A stretch of 64,000 nt of DNA from Bacteroidales bacterium (GCA_028687995.1 JAQTZA010000014.1:1-64000); one strand, 5' to 3'; shown: positions 24,693 through 34,290, counted from the stretch's first letter. Numbers and translations are program-made. Notes: generated by a model not told the origin, from the sequence alone.

Positions 24693-25946
24693 TCAATCTA
24701 ATTTGAATAAGTCATCAATAATATTCAATGAATCTACCTCTTTTCCATTATTAGTTAAGGCTTTTAAATTCTTGATTAACAACCCAGTATATCGTTGAGT
24801 TAATTGAACTGCATACTCTTCTACAGCCGTTTGAATTTCGGGAGAATCATATTTTTTATTCAATGAAAGTTCCCTATTGTGAATTGTCTGTAAATTTGTT
24901 GTAATTGTCTTGATAGCAGGACGGAGAGAGCGACTGGCTAACCATTCGTTAAACTCAGAGACTACTTCATCGATAATTTTAGATGCTGAATCGATGCATT
25001 CAAGACGTTTTTCTGTGGTCACTCTCACTACCTCCTCTAAATCATCAACACTATAGAGTCGTATTTTTTGAAATTCGGAGATTGTTTCATCAATGTTACG
25101 AGGTACTGACAAATCTACAAATACTTGCATCTCTTTTGCAGTATTAATTGCAATGGACTCTATCATTTGCTTGGTAATCAAATGATTCTGCGAAGCAGTG
25201 GCCACGACTATGATATCATGTTTGGCAACTTCATCCATCAAAGTTGCCATTTGTGCTGAACTTGCATCGTATTGTTTCGCCAAAGCTTCTGCTTTTTCCT
25301 GTGTACGATTGATGACTGTCGTTTGACCAATTCCTTTAGTCTGAAAATTTTGAAGAGCCAAACTACCTGTTTCGCCTGCTCCCACAATCAAAAGTGATTT
25401 CTCACTCAAATCACCTAATTGCCTGACACACAAATCAACAGATGCTGCACTAATGGATGTGGTTCCCAATTTTATAGCAGTTTCTGTACGAACACGCTTT
25501 CCCGCTTCAAACGATTTTTGAAACAATCGCATCAGTACATCATCAGTCAACGCAGCTTGTGTACAGAAAATATACGCCTCTTTGATTTGACCAATTATTT
25601 GATCCTCCCCTAAAACCATCGAATCAAGCCCAGAGGCCACTTCATAGAGGTGACGAACAGCATCTGTATTTGATTTGTGATAAAAGGCATGCCAATAATA
25701 CTCATCAATGGCTTTGAACTTATTCATTGCCATAAAAAGCAAATCATAAGCTGTTTGTTTATCGTAAATATCTTGTGAAAAATAGATTTCAGTGCGGTTA
25801 CAAGTAGAGAGAATTACTAAATCGGCAATGTCAGTTTCATGCTGAAGAAACTCAGCAAACTGAATAATTTCTTCGTTTGTAAATGCATATTTTTCTCGAA
25901 TATCGAGAGAGGTAGTTTTATAACTTATTCCTAATAATCCAATCAT
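24693..25946 (-). CDS. hemA: Glutamyl-tRNA reductase
   Basis: Reduces glutamyl-tRNA to glutamate-1-semialdehyde with NADPH, the first step of the C5 pathway. The 417-residue protein has the catalytic cysteine in LSTCNRTEIY (about residue 49), SGLDSMVLGEDQIIGQIKEAY (about 106-126), the NADPH fold LLIVGAGETGSLA (about 185-197) and a C-terminal helical dimerisation domain. It is the first gene of the minus-strand haem cluster, preceded by a Bacteroidota-type -7 element. HemA plus HemL exclude a separate ALA synthase route here. Confidence 0.96.
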   Translation of the reverse strand: MIGLLGISYKTTSLDIREKYAFTNEEIIQFAEFLQHETDIADLVILSTCNRTEIYFSQDIYDKQTAYDLLFMAMNKFKAIDEYYWHAFYHKSNTDAVRHLYEVASGLDSMVLGEDQIIGQIKEAYIFCTQAALTDDVLMRLFQKSFEAGKRVRTETAIKLGTTSISAASVDLCVRQLGDLSEKSLLIVGAGETGSLALQNFQTKGIGQTTVINRTQEKAEALAKQYDASSAQMATLMDEVAKHDIIVVATASQNHLITKQMIESIAINTAKEMQVFVDLSVPRNIDETISEFQKIRLYSVDDLEEVVRVTTEKRLECIDSASKIIDEVVSEFNEWLASRSLRPAIKTITTNLQTIHNRELSLNKKYDSPEIQTAVEEYAVQLTQRYTGLLIKNLKALTNNGKEVDSLNIIDDLFKLD

Positions 25947-25981
25947 AGATGTTTCCCGAAAGGGCAGATTTTTATAGATTG

Positions 25982-25989
25982 CAAATATA
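25982..25989 (-). promoter_or_regulatory. Promoter -7 element for the haem cluster
   Basis: On the minus strand TATATTTG matches TAxxTTTG, 36 bases before the hemA ATG. The -33 element is not clear. Confidence 0.45.
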
Positions 25990-26103
25990 AAACAAATCGT
26001 TCAGAATTTATGCCACATATATCACACTTGACAATTAATAAATTATAATAAGTTCAAACTAATTACGAAAAAAAGAGCAGATTTATTGTTTAATGTATGT
26101 ACT

Positions 26104-26137
26104 AAAAAAGCCATCGCGCTTCGCAGCGAAATGGCTT
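26104..26137 (-). terminator. Terminator after the beta-barrel receptor gene
   Basis: Minus-strand reading: AAGCCAT (26137-26131), inner CGC/GCG pairing, ATGGCTT (26114-26108), then a T-run (26109-26104). It lies 56 bases past the stop of the receptor gene. Confidence 0.65.
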
Positions 26138-26192
26138 AGAGATTGTTAACCTTAATTATTAATCAGAGAAATGAGATGCTACTAGCAAATTT

Positions 26193-28634
26193 TTATTTCG
26201 AACTTCGGCTCTGTTCTTCGCTCGAAGCAGTCTCTCTATTTGACCTTGTTTTGAAACTATTTTTACCAAATCTGTAGTTAAATGAAATATTTATGGTTTG
26301 GCTATTCCAATTGTTCATAACATCTAAATCCACATTTGCATATCGAGTGTAACCACCCCCATTCATGGTTTTAAATATATCGTTGAATGAAATTTTGAGC
26401 GTTGCCTTTCTATCCAAAAAACTTTTTTGAATTCCCACATTCGTAAAATATCGTTCATAAATATAGAAATTACCCCACAACTGCTTCGTTTGATAATGAC
26501 TTGATAATTGAACATTTACATCCCAAGGAAGGGTAAATTGGGTATTTATATCAGCCATACCGCTCCATGATTTAAATTCTGAGGCACCTTCTAGAATGGA
26601 ATGTACTTGTTTAAACATACCAGTAAAAGTTCCGTTGATATTCCACCACTTTGTTAGCTCCAGTTGCATTGTTTCGGAAGCATTTAAATCTGTGGCTTTG
26701 CTCAAATTATCTTTCGTTTGATAGATCACTTTCTTCACATCATCCTGTTGAATCACTTCTGCAAAACAGTCATCGGTGTAATTATATCCAATTGAGGTTA
26801 TAAATTTGCCTTTGTAGGAATGGTTCAAACCAATAGAGTGAGTGAATTGTGGTTTCAAAAATGGGTTTCCTTTTTCGTACGTGTATGGATCTACCACAAA
26901 GACAAATGGATTCAGATCTTGATAATTAGGGCGACCAATGCGATAACTGTACGAAAATCCGACATTGTTGTCTTTATTCACGGTTTGTTGAATAAATAGC
27001 GATGGGAATAAGTTAGTGTAATTTTTCTTATCAATTCGATTTAGCGATTTGGAATTTCCTTTTGAATTGGTATTTTCCAATCGAAAACCAAGTTGTACCG
27101 ATGTTTTACCAAACTCTCCACGTCCATTCAAATAAGCCGCATTGATGTTTTCATCGTACAAGAAATGATCATGTTGGCTGATATTTGGATTCCAAACTGC
27201 ACCCGACTGATCGTCAACTGCAAAATCAGAATGACTATCGTTGGTCACAAAACTGGTCTTTAAACCTGTTTCTATCGTAATTTTCTTATTGATAGGATGC
27301 ACATAGTCTCCTTTTAGTGTCATAATCTTTATCGAAGCAATGGGCGTACCTAATAAACCAAAATCATGATTAATATTGTTTCCGGCTCCATCAAAATAGT
27401 TGCTCTTTTGTTCGTTGAACCCATTGTATGAAAAGGTAGCATAATCAGCATCGAAAGTGAGTGCCTTTCCTGTTGTGTCGATGTCCCACTTGTAATTTAC
27501 ATTATAAGTCTTATCGTACCATTTATCCTTTCTGTAAATATCAGTAAGAAGAGTCGAATCGTTCTGTGCTAAGCTATTGTAAAAACCTGTGCGTGAATAA
27601 CCATCAGACAGATTGAAGCCACCTGAACCTTTCAGCATGACACTTATGACTTGATTTTTCATCAAATAGTAATCCGCTCCTACTTTATAATTTGAGGCTA
27701 CTCCATGATTATTTTCTTTGGCATATATATCTTGAAATGCACCCTCGAGCGTAGGTGTATGAAATTTTCGTGTTCCTTCCAGAGAGTGCCAGTTACGCCA
27801 TTCATTAAGTGAATAATTTCCATATACATTGAGTTTCCCAAAATTGAAATTTAGATCAATTCCTCCATTTTCACCTACTCTTTTGCCGATAATTAAACCA
27901 CCGTTCACACTACCATTAAAACCCGGGGCTCGGTTGTGTTTTGTTTTAATATTGATAATGCCTGAGCTGCCTTCAGCATCGTATCGTGCAGATGGATTTT
28001 CGATAATTTCGATTCTATCGATACTTTTCCCCTGCATTCCTTTAAGCATGGTAGCGAGCTGTGTATCAGATACATAGGTAGGTTTCTCATCAATCAACAC
28101 TTTAACTCCTTGTTTGCCTTTTAAACTGATATTATCATTATTATCGACTGAAACTCCAGGTGCTTTTTTTAATATATCAAATACATTCTCTGAGGCAGTA
28201 GTTAGAGAAGCTTCCGGATTGATAATCATCTTATCTGCCGTCTGTTCTATGTATTTTCTTTTACCAGTTACTGTGGCTTCTCCAAGTTGGTGCGATTCCT
28301 CTTTCAGAACGACAACTTTTAAGACAGTTGTCTCATTTTTTCCTGTAATACGAAGTTTCTCTGTCTCAACTTTCGAATAGCCCAACATACTTACTGTCAC
28401 CGTATATTCACCAGGTTTCACTTTATCTAATTGATATTCACCTGACACATTACACACAGCGCCTTGCACAATCTCTGCTGAGTTCACATGACGCAATGCC
28501 GCAGTAGCAAACTCAATGGGTTGATTCTTGGTATCGGTCACTTTTCCTTTTACAGTAACAAATTCACTCGCATGGATTGAAAATGCAAATGTTGTAAAAA
28601 CAGCTACTATCAGCCAAAACATGTCTCTTTTCAT
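26193..28634 (-). CDS. Outer-membrane beta-barrel receptor-like protein (TonB-dependent type)
   Basis: The start MKRDMFWLIVAVF is chosen because a signal peptide (about 20 residues, ending SIHA) follows at once; the longer frame adds 12 residues. The roughly 813-residue protein has an N-terminal carboxypeptidase-regulatory-like domain (VKGKVTDTKNQPIEFATA), a plug-like domain (VFDILKKAPGVSVDNND, IDRIEIIENPSARYDAEGS, SGIINIKTK) and a long beta-barrel of the OMP_b-brl_3 kind ending in an aromatic-rich strand (INISFNYRFGKNSF). No clear TonB box is seen. Substrate unknown. A strong terminator follows. Confidence 0.85.
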   Translation of the reverse strand: MKRDMFWLIVAVFTTFAFSIHASEFVTVKGKVTDTKNQPIEFATAALRHVNSAEIVQGAVCNVSGEYQLDKVKPGEYTVTVSMLGYSKVETEKLRITGKNETTVLKVVVLKEESHQLGEATVTGKRKYIEQTADKMIINPEASLTTASENVFDILKKAPGVSVDNNDNISLKGKQGVKVLIDEKPTYVSDTQLATMLKGMQGKSIDRIEIIENPSARYDAEGSSGIINIKTKHNRAPGFNGSVNGGLIIGKRVGENGGIDLNFNFGKLNVYGNYSLNEWRNWHSLEGTRKFHTPTLEGAFQDIYAKENNHGVASNYKVGADYYLMKNQVISVMLKGSGGFNLSDGYSRTGFYNSLAQNDSTLLTDIYRKDKWYDKTYNVNYKWDIDTTGKALTFDADYATFSYNGFNEQKSNYFDGAGNNINHDFGLLGTPIASIKIMTLKGDYVHPINKKITIETGLKTSFVTNDSHSDFAVDDQSGAVWNPNISQHDHFLYDENINAAYLNGRGEFGKTSVQLGFRLENTNSKGNSKSLNRIDKKNYTNLFPSLFIQQTVNKDNNVGFSYSYRIGRPNYQDLNPFVFVVDPYTYEKGNPFLKPQFTHSIGLNHSYKGKFITSIGYNYTDDCFAEVIQQDDVKKVIYQTKDNLSKATDLNASETMQLELTKWWNINGTFTGMFKQVHSILEGASEFKSWSGMADINTQFTLPWDVNVQLSSHYQTKQLWGNFYIYERYFTNVGIQKSFLDRKATLKISFNDIFKTMNGGGYTRYANVDLDVMNNWNSQTINISFNYRFGKNSFKTRSNRETASSEEQSRSSK

Positions 28635-28680
28635 AACTAAATATCTTGTATTATGTCTTTTAAATCTCAATTACCTTATA

Positions 28681-28713
28681 GCTACGTGCCACCTTCTTAT
28701 AATGGCACGTAGC
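28681..28713. repeat. 11-bp perfect inverted repeat
   Basis: GCTACGTGCCA (28681-28691) and TGGCACGTAGC (28703-28713) lie between the small secreted gene and the receptor gene. No T-run follows, so it may be an attenuator or mRNA-stabilising hairpin rather than a full terminator. Confidence 0.6.
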
Positions 28714-28741
28714 AAGAAACTTACACCTAATATCGAGCTAA

Positions 28742-29158
28742 TTATAAATTATTTTGTGAAACATTTTTTTCAGCAGCATCACTTGTATTTTGATTGTTAT
28801 TCAGATTTTCTTGCAAAATGATTGTTTGCTCAATCTGTTTGGCGTCGTTTTCTTTGATGAACAACTTTGATGTTTTTTTGGCAAAACCGGGAGTATTTAC
28901 TTCAAGATAATAGGCACCTGCATGAATATGCTTCAATTTCAACTCCCCTTTTTGATTGCTTAAGCCTGATTTTACTACTTTTTGAGATTCTGCATTACGC
29001 AAAGTTGCACTTGCATAATCGATTGGCTGATTTTGTTGGTTAGTAATTTTCACTACTACATTTGACGCACTTTTTGCAAACATGGTTACTGAGAACATAG
29101 AGATTGTAACCAAAACAACGAAACGTTGTACACCGATAAATTTTACTGAAGTTTTCAT
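28742..29158 (-). CDS. Small secreted carboxypeptidase-regulatory-like protein
   Basis: A 138-residue protein with a signal peptide (about residues 1-30, ending MFAKSA). It then has a single Ig-like regulatory domain: VVVKITNQQNQPIDYASATL, QKGELKLKHIHAGAYYLEV, and a polar Asn/Gln-rich tail. The same domain opens the receptor encoded just downstream, so this looks like a free-standing copy of that N-terminal extension, perhaps from partial duplication. Function unknown. Confidence 0.65.
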   Translation of the reverse strand: MKTSVKFIGVQRFVVLVTISMFSVTMFAKSASNVVVKITNQQNQPIDYASATLRNAESQKVVKSGLSNQKGELKLKHIHAGAYYLEVNTPGFAKKTSKLFIKENDAKQIEQTIILQENLNNNQNTSDAAEKNVSQNNL

Positions 29159-29503
29159 AACTAATTGATTTAAAATAATTAATAAAATTATAGTACTATG
29201 TAATACAAGGATTAAAGAACGTAGTTTTCCGGAAAATTAGAACTTCTCTCACTTTTCAAATTGTACTCTTTGTCTATTAGACGCAATGAAGGTTTTGTTT
29301 GGTTGCAATTTTCAACATTTATTTTTGTTAAATAATTTCTGCATTAAAAATAACAACGAACTCAATTCAAATAAGTGACGAAGTAAGCATTACAATATAA
29401 CATCTACGCATCACATTTTACTCAGCAATTTAGAATAAAGATAAAAATATGCTATATAACATATATTTTACTTCTAAAAAGAGAAGAATCTACGATATCT
29501 CTG
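29159..29503. other. AT-rich divergent intergenic region
   Basis: Lies between the minus-strand secreted gene and the plus-strand exporter pair. Apart from the exporter promoter at its right end I see no gene, hairpin or repeat. Confidence 0.3.
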
Positions 29504-29511
29504 TAACTTTG
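29504..29511 (+). promoter_or_regulatory. Promoter -7 element for the exporter pair
   Basis: TAACTTTG matches TAxxTTTG and lies 21 bases before ATG 29533. It therefore argues against the longer frame starting at 29449. Confidence 0.55.
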
Positions 29512-29532
29512 CAACGTTTAAATAAGACCACA

Positions 29533-30303
29533 ATGAAATTACAATCAAAGGACGAAATTGGCGATTTAGGTAAGGTGTTATTAGAAATAGGAACACTGCT
29601 GATGAGCAACGGTGCAAGCACTGCCAGAATTAGAATGACAGTTGATCGCATTGCTGACTCATTTGGCTACCATGCTGATATGCTAATCACCCACCGCGCA
29701 TTAACACTGGCTTTAAGAGACAGCGATGAAAATCAGGTTTATAATAATCTGAAACGAACCTCGCCACACGGTGTAAACTTCAAATTGGTGTCGGGTATTA
29801 GTCGGATGAGTTGGAAAATTGTGCAACAAGACTGGACAATTACTCAAATCAATAACGATCTCAAACGACTTCAGGCCTTGCCCCACTACCCACGCATCAT
29901 TGTATTGTCGTTTGTCAGTCTTGCTGGAGCATCGTTTTGCAGATTGGCTGGAGGCAATGCGATAGAGATGTTGATTGCGTTTATCGCAACATTTGGTGGA
30001 CTATTTGCCAGACAAGAGATCTTGAAAAAGAAATTCAATCCATATATCGCTGTATTGGTTGGTGCTACAGTTTCGGCTCTTATGTCAGGTTCGTTTAGCA
30101 TAATTGGTCCTGACTTTCCCTTCGAACATGGTTTTGCCACTTCTGTTTTGTATCTGATACCCGGCATTCCATTGATCCATTCATTTACTGACCTAATCGA
30201 AGGCAACACGCTGAACGGCATTTTGCGCTGGGCTCATGGATTGATGATTGCCTTTATGATTGCGCTTGGTCTTTCAATATCCATTTACCTTTATCACATT
30301 TAA
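29533..30303 (+). CDS. Threonine/serine exporter, ThrE N-terminal domain protein
   Basis: The start MKLQSKDEIGDLG is chosen from the promoter position and family alignment. The 256-residue protein matches the DUF1212/ThrE N-terminal domain: a cytosolic part with EIGTLLMSNGASTARIRMTV (residues about 20-40), then about four to five membrane helices with SFVSLAGASFCRLAGG and GIPLIHSFTDLIEG. In Corynebacterium ThrE both halves are fused and export threonine. Here the second half is the next gene, three bases downstream. Confidence 0.85.
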   Translation: MKLQSKDEIGDLGKVLLEIGTLLMSNGASTARIRMTVDRIADSFGYHADMLITHRALTLALRDSDENQVYNNLKRTSPHGVNFKLVSGISRMSWKIVQQDWTITQINNDLKRLQALPHYPRIIVLSFVSLAGASFCRLAGGNAIEMLIAFIATFGGLFARQEILKKKFNPYIAVLVGATVSALMSGSFSIIGPDFPFEHGFATSVLYLIPGIPLIHSFTDLIEGNTLNGILRWAHGLMIAFMIALGLSISIYLYHI

Positions 30304-30306
30304 GCT

Positions 30307-30840
30307 ATGAACTGGTTAGAATTATTAGAAAAAGGATTTTGGGGCGGATGTGCCGCTGTTGGCTTTGCGGTATTGTTCAACGTACCTGCACGTGCTTTGT
30401 GGACCGTTTTTTTTCTTGGATTAGTAGGTTGTTTGGCAAAATTTTCGCTGATTGGTTTTGAGGTTCATGTAGTGATTGCAGCTTTTGTAGGTGCTTCGTT
30501 GGTGGGTGTTTTCAGCATTAGAGCTGCGCACAAGAAGCATGCTCCTCCCCTTATATTCGCTATTCCATCGGTCATTCCGCTTGTGCCTGGTATTTTCGCT
30601 TACAAAACAATGCTCGGTATCATTAGCCTCACAGACAAAGTGGGCGACAATTACAATCAGGTTTTGGCTGAGACCATTAACAACGGTACCAAAGCTACAT
30701 TTATCGTAATGGCTTTGGCTGTGGGTGTAGCTATTCCCAATCTGATAACAAGAAAAGAATCTGCAAAAGAGATTGATAGCCCGCTACCAAAAATGAGAAG
30801 ACTATCTTCAAAATCGCTGAAACGAATGATTCATAAATAA
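30307..30840 (+). CDS. Threonine/serine exporter, ThrE C-terminal domain protein
   Basis: A 177-residue protein with about four membrane helices, matching the DUF3815/ThrE_2 domain: FWGGCAAVGFAVLFNVPARALW at the N-terminus and IFAIPSVIPLVPGIFAYKTM in the middle, the family signature. It pairs with the upstream ThrE N-terminal gene to form a two-component exporter, an arrangement common in Bacteroidota. It is the last chromosomal gene before tRNA-Cys and the integrated element. Confidence 0.85.
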   Translation: MNWLELLEKGFWGGCAAVGFAVLFNVPARALWTVFFLGLVGCLAKFSLIGFEVHVVIAAFVGASLVGVFSIRAAHKKHAPPLIFAIPSVIPLVPGIFAYKTMLGIISLTDKVGDNYNQVLAETINNGTKATFIVMALAVGVAIPNLITRKESAKEIDSPLPKMRRLSSKSLKRMIHK

Positions 30841-30887
30841 AAACTACTATTCTTTGAATAATTTGTGACAAAAAGAGCAAAGTTACA

Positions 30888-30918
30888 TTTGCGAAACAGA
30901 AAAATCGTACTATCTTTG
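30888..30918 (+). promoter_or_regulatory. Promoter of tRNA-Cys
   Basis: TTTG at 30888-30891, a 19-base spacer and TATCTTTG at 30911-30918 match the full Bacteroidota -33/-7 pattern, just upstream of the tRNA. Confidence 0.7.
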
Positions 30919-30937
30919 CACTCGCAAAACCACAAAG

Positions 30938-31008
30938 GGTTCCTTGGCCGAGTGGTTAGGCACCGGTCTGCAAAACCGTCTACGGCGGTTCGAATCCGCC
31001 AGGAACCT
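30938..31008 (+). tRNA. tRNA-Cys (anticodon GCA)
   Basis: A 71-base tRNA. Acceptor arms are GGTTCCT (30938-30944) and AGGAACC (31001-31007), with the U73 discriminator typical of cysteine tRNAs. Anticodon GCA is at 30970-30972, in loop CTGCAAA. The T-loop is GTTCGAATC within stem GGCGG/CCGCC. The 27:43 position is C-U rather than a pair. CCA is not encoded. A phage-type integrase gene follows 165 bases downstream, so this tRNA is the likely attachment site. Confidence 0.95.
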
Positions 31009-31018
31009 CAATAAGCCC

Positions 31019-31051
31019 AAAGGCGACAATTAGAAATAATTGTCGCCTTTG
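31019..31051 (+). terminator. Terminator after tRNA-Cys
   Basis: A 13-bp perfect stem (31019-31031 and 31038-31050, loop AGAAAT) ending in a T-rich tail (CCTTTGTTT). Confidence 0.8.
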
Positions 31052-31173
31052 TTTATTTATGTAGTTTTTAGTTGATTACGTCAATACACGCATAGTTTAC
31101 ATTTCTAAGAAATGTGTACAAAATGTAGGTCTAATGTAGTCCGAATGTAAAATTGTAGTCTGAAAGTAGCCCA

Positions 31174-32343
31174 ATGATAACACTAAAAATATACCTCCGC
31201 AGTTACAAACCAGAAGCGATTGATGGAATTGTATGGATCAGTTTTTATATTGATCGTAAGAAAGTAAACTTTTCGACAGATATAAAAACGTTAAAAAAGA
31301 ATTGGAATGAAAAAAAATCATGCATAGCCACGACCGATAAAGATCACAAAGACAAAAATCTAATTATCGAAACTATTTGTTCCAGGATAAACAATGTCTT
31401 TGTGAAGTATAGGTTAAAAGATAGGAAGCTGACTCGCGAAGCTTTCAAGCGTGCATACAACAGACCAGATGATTTTGATACAATTTTCGATTTTATTAAA
31501 GCGTATTCCTCCCGTTTGAATTTCAAGAATGAACTTTCGACAATGCAAACACATAAAAAAGTCATTCTCAAACTAAAACAATTCAATCCACTACTTCACT
31601 TCGACGATATTACCAAAGAGTGGCTCGACGAATATTATTTAAACCTAATCAAAGAGCACAAAAATTGTCAGAATACGGCCTATAAGGATATGTCAACGCT
31701 ACGAAAATATGTGAATGCAGCATTCAAAGCCGGATATATGGACGAGAATCCATTCGCAGATTGGGCCATCAAACGTACAACATCAAACTACAGCTATCTG
31801 ACAGAGGAAGAACTGAAGAGAGTAATTACCGTTTACAAAAAAGGTCACCTAAATCCGAATCATTATCGCACATTAGAATTCTTCCTATTCATGTGTTTTT
31901 CGAGCCTTCACGTATCGGACGCTTTATCGTTGACACTTGAGCAATTCAACAAAGACACGTTCATTTATTATCGAATCAAAAACAAAAATAAGAAGCCGGA
32001 GCCAATCCTAGTCCCGGTATCGGATTCGCTTCGACAAATCATTGTTAACATTGTAGGCAACCGCAAGCAAGGCAAGATCTTCGAAAAACTACCAGCAGAG
32101 CAAACAATGAACGGCTATTTGAAAGAAATAATGAAGATGGAAAACGTGAAGATTGCGAAAAATATATCGCACAAATCGGGCAGGCATACATTTGCCACCT
32201 ACTATCTCGCTAAATCAAAAGATCTTAGTTCGCTCAAAGAAATTCTTGGACATTCCGATGTACGCGAAACATTGATTTATGCACACGTACTCGAAGAATC
32301 TAAACAGGAAGGAATCAAGAATTTCAACACGTTTGAGTTATAA
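31174..32343 (+). CDS. Tyrosine recombinase (phage-type integrase)
   Basis: Cuts and rejoins DNA to integrate the element. The 389-residue protein has an N-terminal arm-binding-like domain, a SAM-like core-binding domain (about residues 100-200) and a catalytic domain. It has His333 and Arg337 (HKSGR), His360 (LGHSD) and the nucleophile Tyr369 (LIYAHV). At the first catalytic arginine position the sequence is SLHVSDAL with His246, as in a subset of Bacteroidota integrases. The location just after tRNA-Cys marks the element's left end. It converges with the next gene, overlapping its 3' end by six bases. Confidence 0.9.
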   Translation: MITLKIYLRSYKPEAIDGIVWISFYIDRKKVNFSTDIKTLKKNWNEKKSCIATTDKDHKDKNLIIETICSRINNVFVKYRLKDRKLTREAFKRAYNRPDDFDTIFDFIKAYSSRLNFKNELSTMQTHKKVILKLKQFNPLLHFDDITKEWLDEYYLNLIKEHKNCQNTAYKDMSTLRKYVNAAFKAGYMDENPFADWAIKRTTSNYSYLTEEELKRVITVYKKGHLNPNHYRTLEFFLFMCFSSLHVSDALSLTLEQFNKDTFIYYRIKNKNKKPEPILVPVSDSLRQIIVNIVGNRKQGKIFEKLPAEQTMNGYLKEIMKMENVKIAKNISHKSGRHTFATYYLAKSKDLSSLKEILGHSDVRETLIYAHVLEESKQEGIKNFNTFEL

Positions 32344-34290
32344 TTTCGGATAAAAATAACCTTTCACGATTGGAGCGAATCCATTTGCATTGACTTTATA
32401 TTCTAGTTTTTCGCATATAAATTCTCTATTTTCTATTACGAAAAGTCCTCTCGGATTATAAGTTCCATTCGAAAAATCAAAAATGTAAGGTTTTTTGAAA
32501 TTAAAATTAGCGGCTCCATCATAATATGAATTAAAAAATCCGGTGAATCCTGTCAAACTAAGAGTCAATTTATTTTCAATATTCGTTAATGCTAACACTT
32601 CAGCAGCAAGGGCATTATAAGCAGGTGTGTATGGAGTCATTAACAACAACTGCCCTATCTTTGATTTAAGTGTTGGTGAATGGTGTATTTCTTCAAAATT
32701 TGCAAAACCAGTATAATAAATATCATTTTGACAAGATGGATAAAGTCTATGTATAATGACATCGCCATTAATATTATAGATGGGATATGGCGTTGTGGAT
32801 TCATCAACACCATTTTTATCTCGAATAAAATCCAATCCTGCATTAATTGAAATATACAACCTATCCTTTTCTGTGGATGCAGGCAATCCATTTTCAATTA
32901 ATTCTACCATACTGGATTGTATAACTTGATCTGGTAGTGGCTGCGGCAAGTCATAACTACCTGTAATTTGGCCATTCGTATCAAAAGGTATTGCAGGAAC
33001 TTGCACATACCGCTTAGCATTATCAAGCGTTGTAGAAGTAATTCTTGAATATAGAGGAATTGCATACAATTCAATCGGTGCCGGAATAATTTTCAGTTCA
33101 GTAACCTGTTTGACTTCAGTTCCATACTTTCGGAATACATGGACCGGGATCAATTGAAATCCAACAGGAACAGTTGCATCTACTTCAAGAATATAAAATC
33201 TGTCGCTCTCAGTGACATAAAACAATTCTCTTTTGTCTCTGTGAATGGCAAAATTAGTAGTACATTCATCCATGAGCAAGCTGAATGTAGAATATTCGAA
33301 GTGGGCAGCTGCATCATATATTTCCTGGGCCAACATCATATACTTATATTGATCAGTTTCGGGGAATCCATACTGAATATTTGCATAAGCATAATTCTCT
33401 ACCTGATTTTCTTTGTCAACTTTTGAATCATAATCATCAATCACTTCTTTGATATAATTTACTGTATTCTCATAGTAAGAGTTTCCTTTTAATATCCGAA
33501 TTGATTTTCTCAATTTATCGATAACACAAACAACATTAAACAATTTTTCAATTTCTGTGATAAATCCGCTGACTGTCCATTTTGGCAAGATATCTTCATA
33601 TTTCAATATAAGCCCACCTTGTGGAGAACGTGCCTTTTCATTACAAACCAATACTCTTTTTGCCCGCTCATCATTCAATAGGCAATTTTCTAAAATTGAA
33701 TAACCCATAGCATCAAACACTTTATTTACATACGTCAATAAATATGGCTGCGGTACAACATATTCAGAAGAACGAACATATTGTTGCGAATAATATGGAT
33801 TTGACAAATGAATAAATGTGTACCAGAATAAATATGGAACAGAACCATTACATTTTATAGGCGTTGGAGCCCAATTTACATCGGGAAAGTAAATTTCACA
33901 ATCCTCCATCGAAGTTATATTTCTGTTTTCCACTTCACCCAGATCCAGTTTATTTACAAATTGATCAGTGCCAACAAAATTCAATTCTGCATTTCCACTT
34001 AAAAGTTGAATTTTCACATGAGTATTTGTAATTTCTAGGATGTTTTCGATCCCATTTAATAACACACGATTGTCGACTATTAAAATGGCCTTTCTATTAT
34101 CAAAACTATCAGTACTGTTTTTTCTATTGATGTGCTTATAAATTTTGGCATTCGTGCTATTCATCAATGATATATCTACATCATAGGTATATTCTCCTGA
34201 CTTTGTAAGGAATGTATTTTCTTCAGTTACTACAATTTCGAAACCATCTGGTAACACAACTGGATAACCTTCAATGAATAATTCTGTCAT
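32338..34290 (-). CDS. Putative phage tail-tip or baseplate protein
   Basis: The 650-residue protein is the last gene of the tail operon. It begins with a beta-rich part (DGFEIVVTEENTFLTKSGEYTYDVDISLMNS), has a central segment seen in Bacteroidota prophage proteins (LLTYVNKVFDAMGYSILEN, then TEIEKLFNVVCVIDKLRK) and a long beta-rich C-terminus. By size, position at the operon end and composition it is likely a tail-associated protein that joins tail and cell-contacting parts. No enzyme motif was seen, so the function is inferred from context. Confidence 0.5.
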   Translation of the reverse strand: MTELFIEGYPVVLPDGFEIVVTEENTFLTKSGEYTYDVDISLMNSTNAKIYKHINRKNSTDSFDNRKAILIVDNRVLLNGIENILEITNTHVKIQLLSGNAELNFVGTDQFVNKLDLGEVENRNITSMEDCEIYFPDVNWAPTPIKCNGSVPYLFWYTFIHLSNPYYSQQYVRSSEYVVPQPYLLTYVNKVFDAMGYSILENCLLNDERAKRVLVCNEKARSPQGGLILKYEDILPKWTVSGFITEIEKLFNVVCVIDKLRKSIRILKGNSYYENTVNYIKEVIDDYDSKVDKENQVENYAYANIQYGFPETDQYKYMMLAQEIYDAAAHFEYSTFSLLMDECTTNFAIHRDKRELFYVTESDRFYILEVDATVPVGFQLIPVHVFRKYGTEVKQVTELKIIPAPIELYAIPLYSRITSTTLDNAKRYVQVPAIPFDTNGQITGSYDLPQPLPDQVIQSSMVELIENGLPASTEKDRLYISINAGLDFIRDKNGVDESTTPYPIYNINGDVIIHRLYPSCQNDIYYTGFANFEEIHHSPTLKSKIGQLLLMTPYTPAYNALAAEVLALTNIENKLTLSLTGFTGFFNSYYDGAANFNFKKPYIFDFSNGTYNPRGLFVIENREFICEKLEYKVNANGFAPIVKGYFYPKL

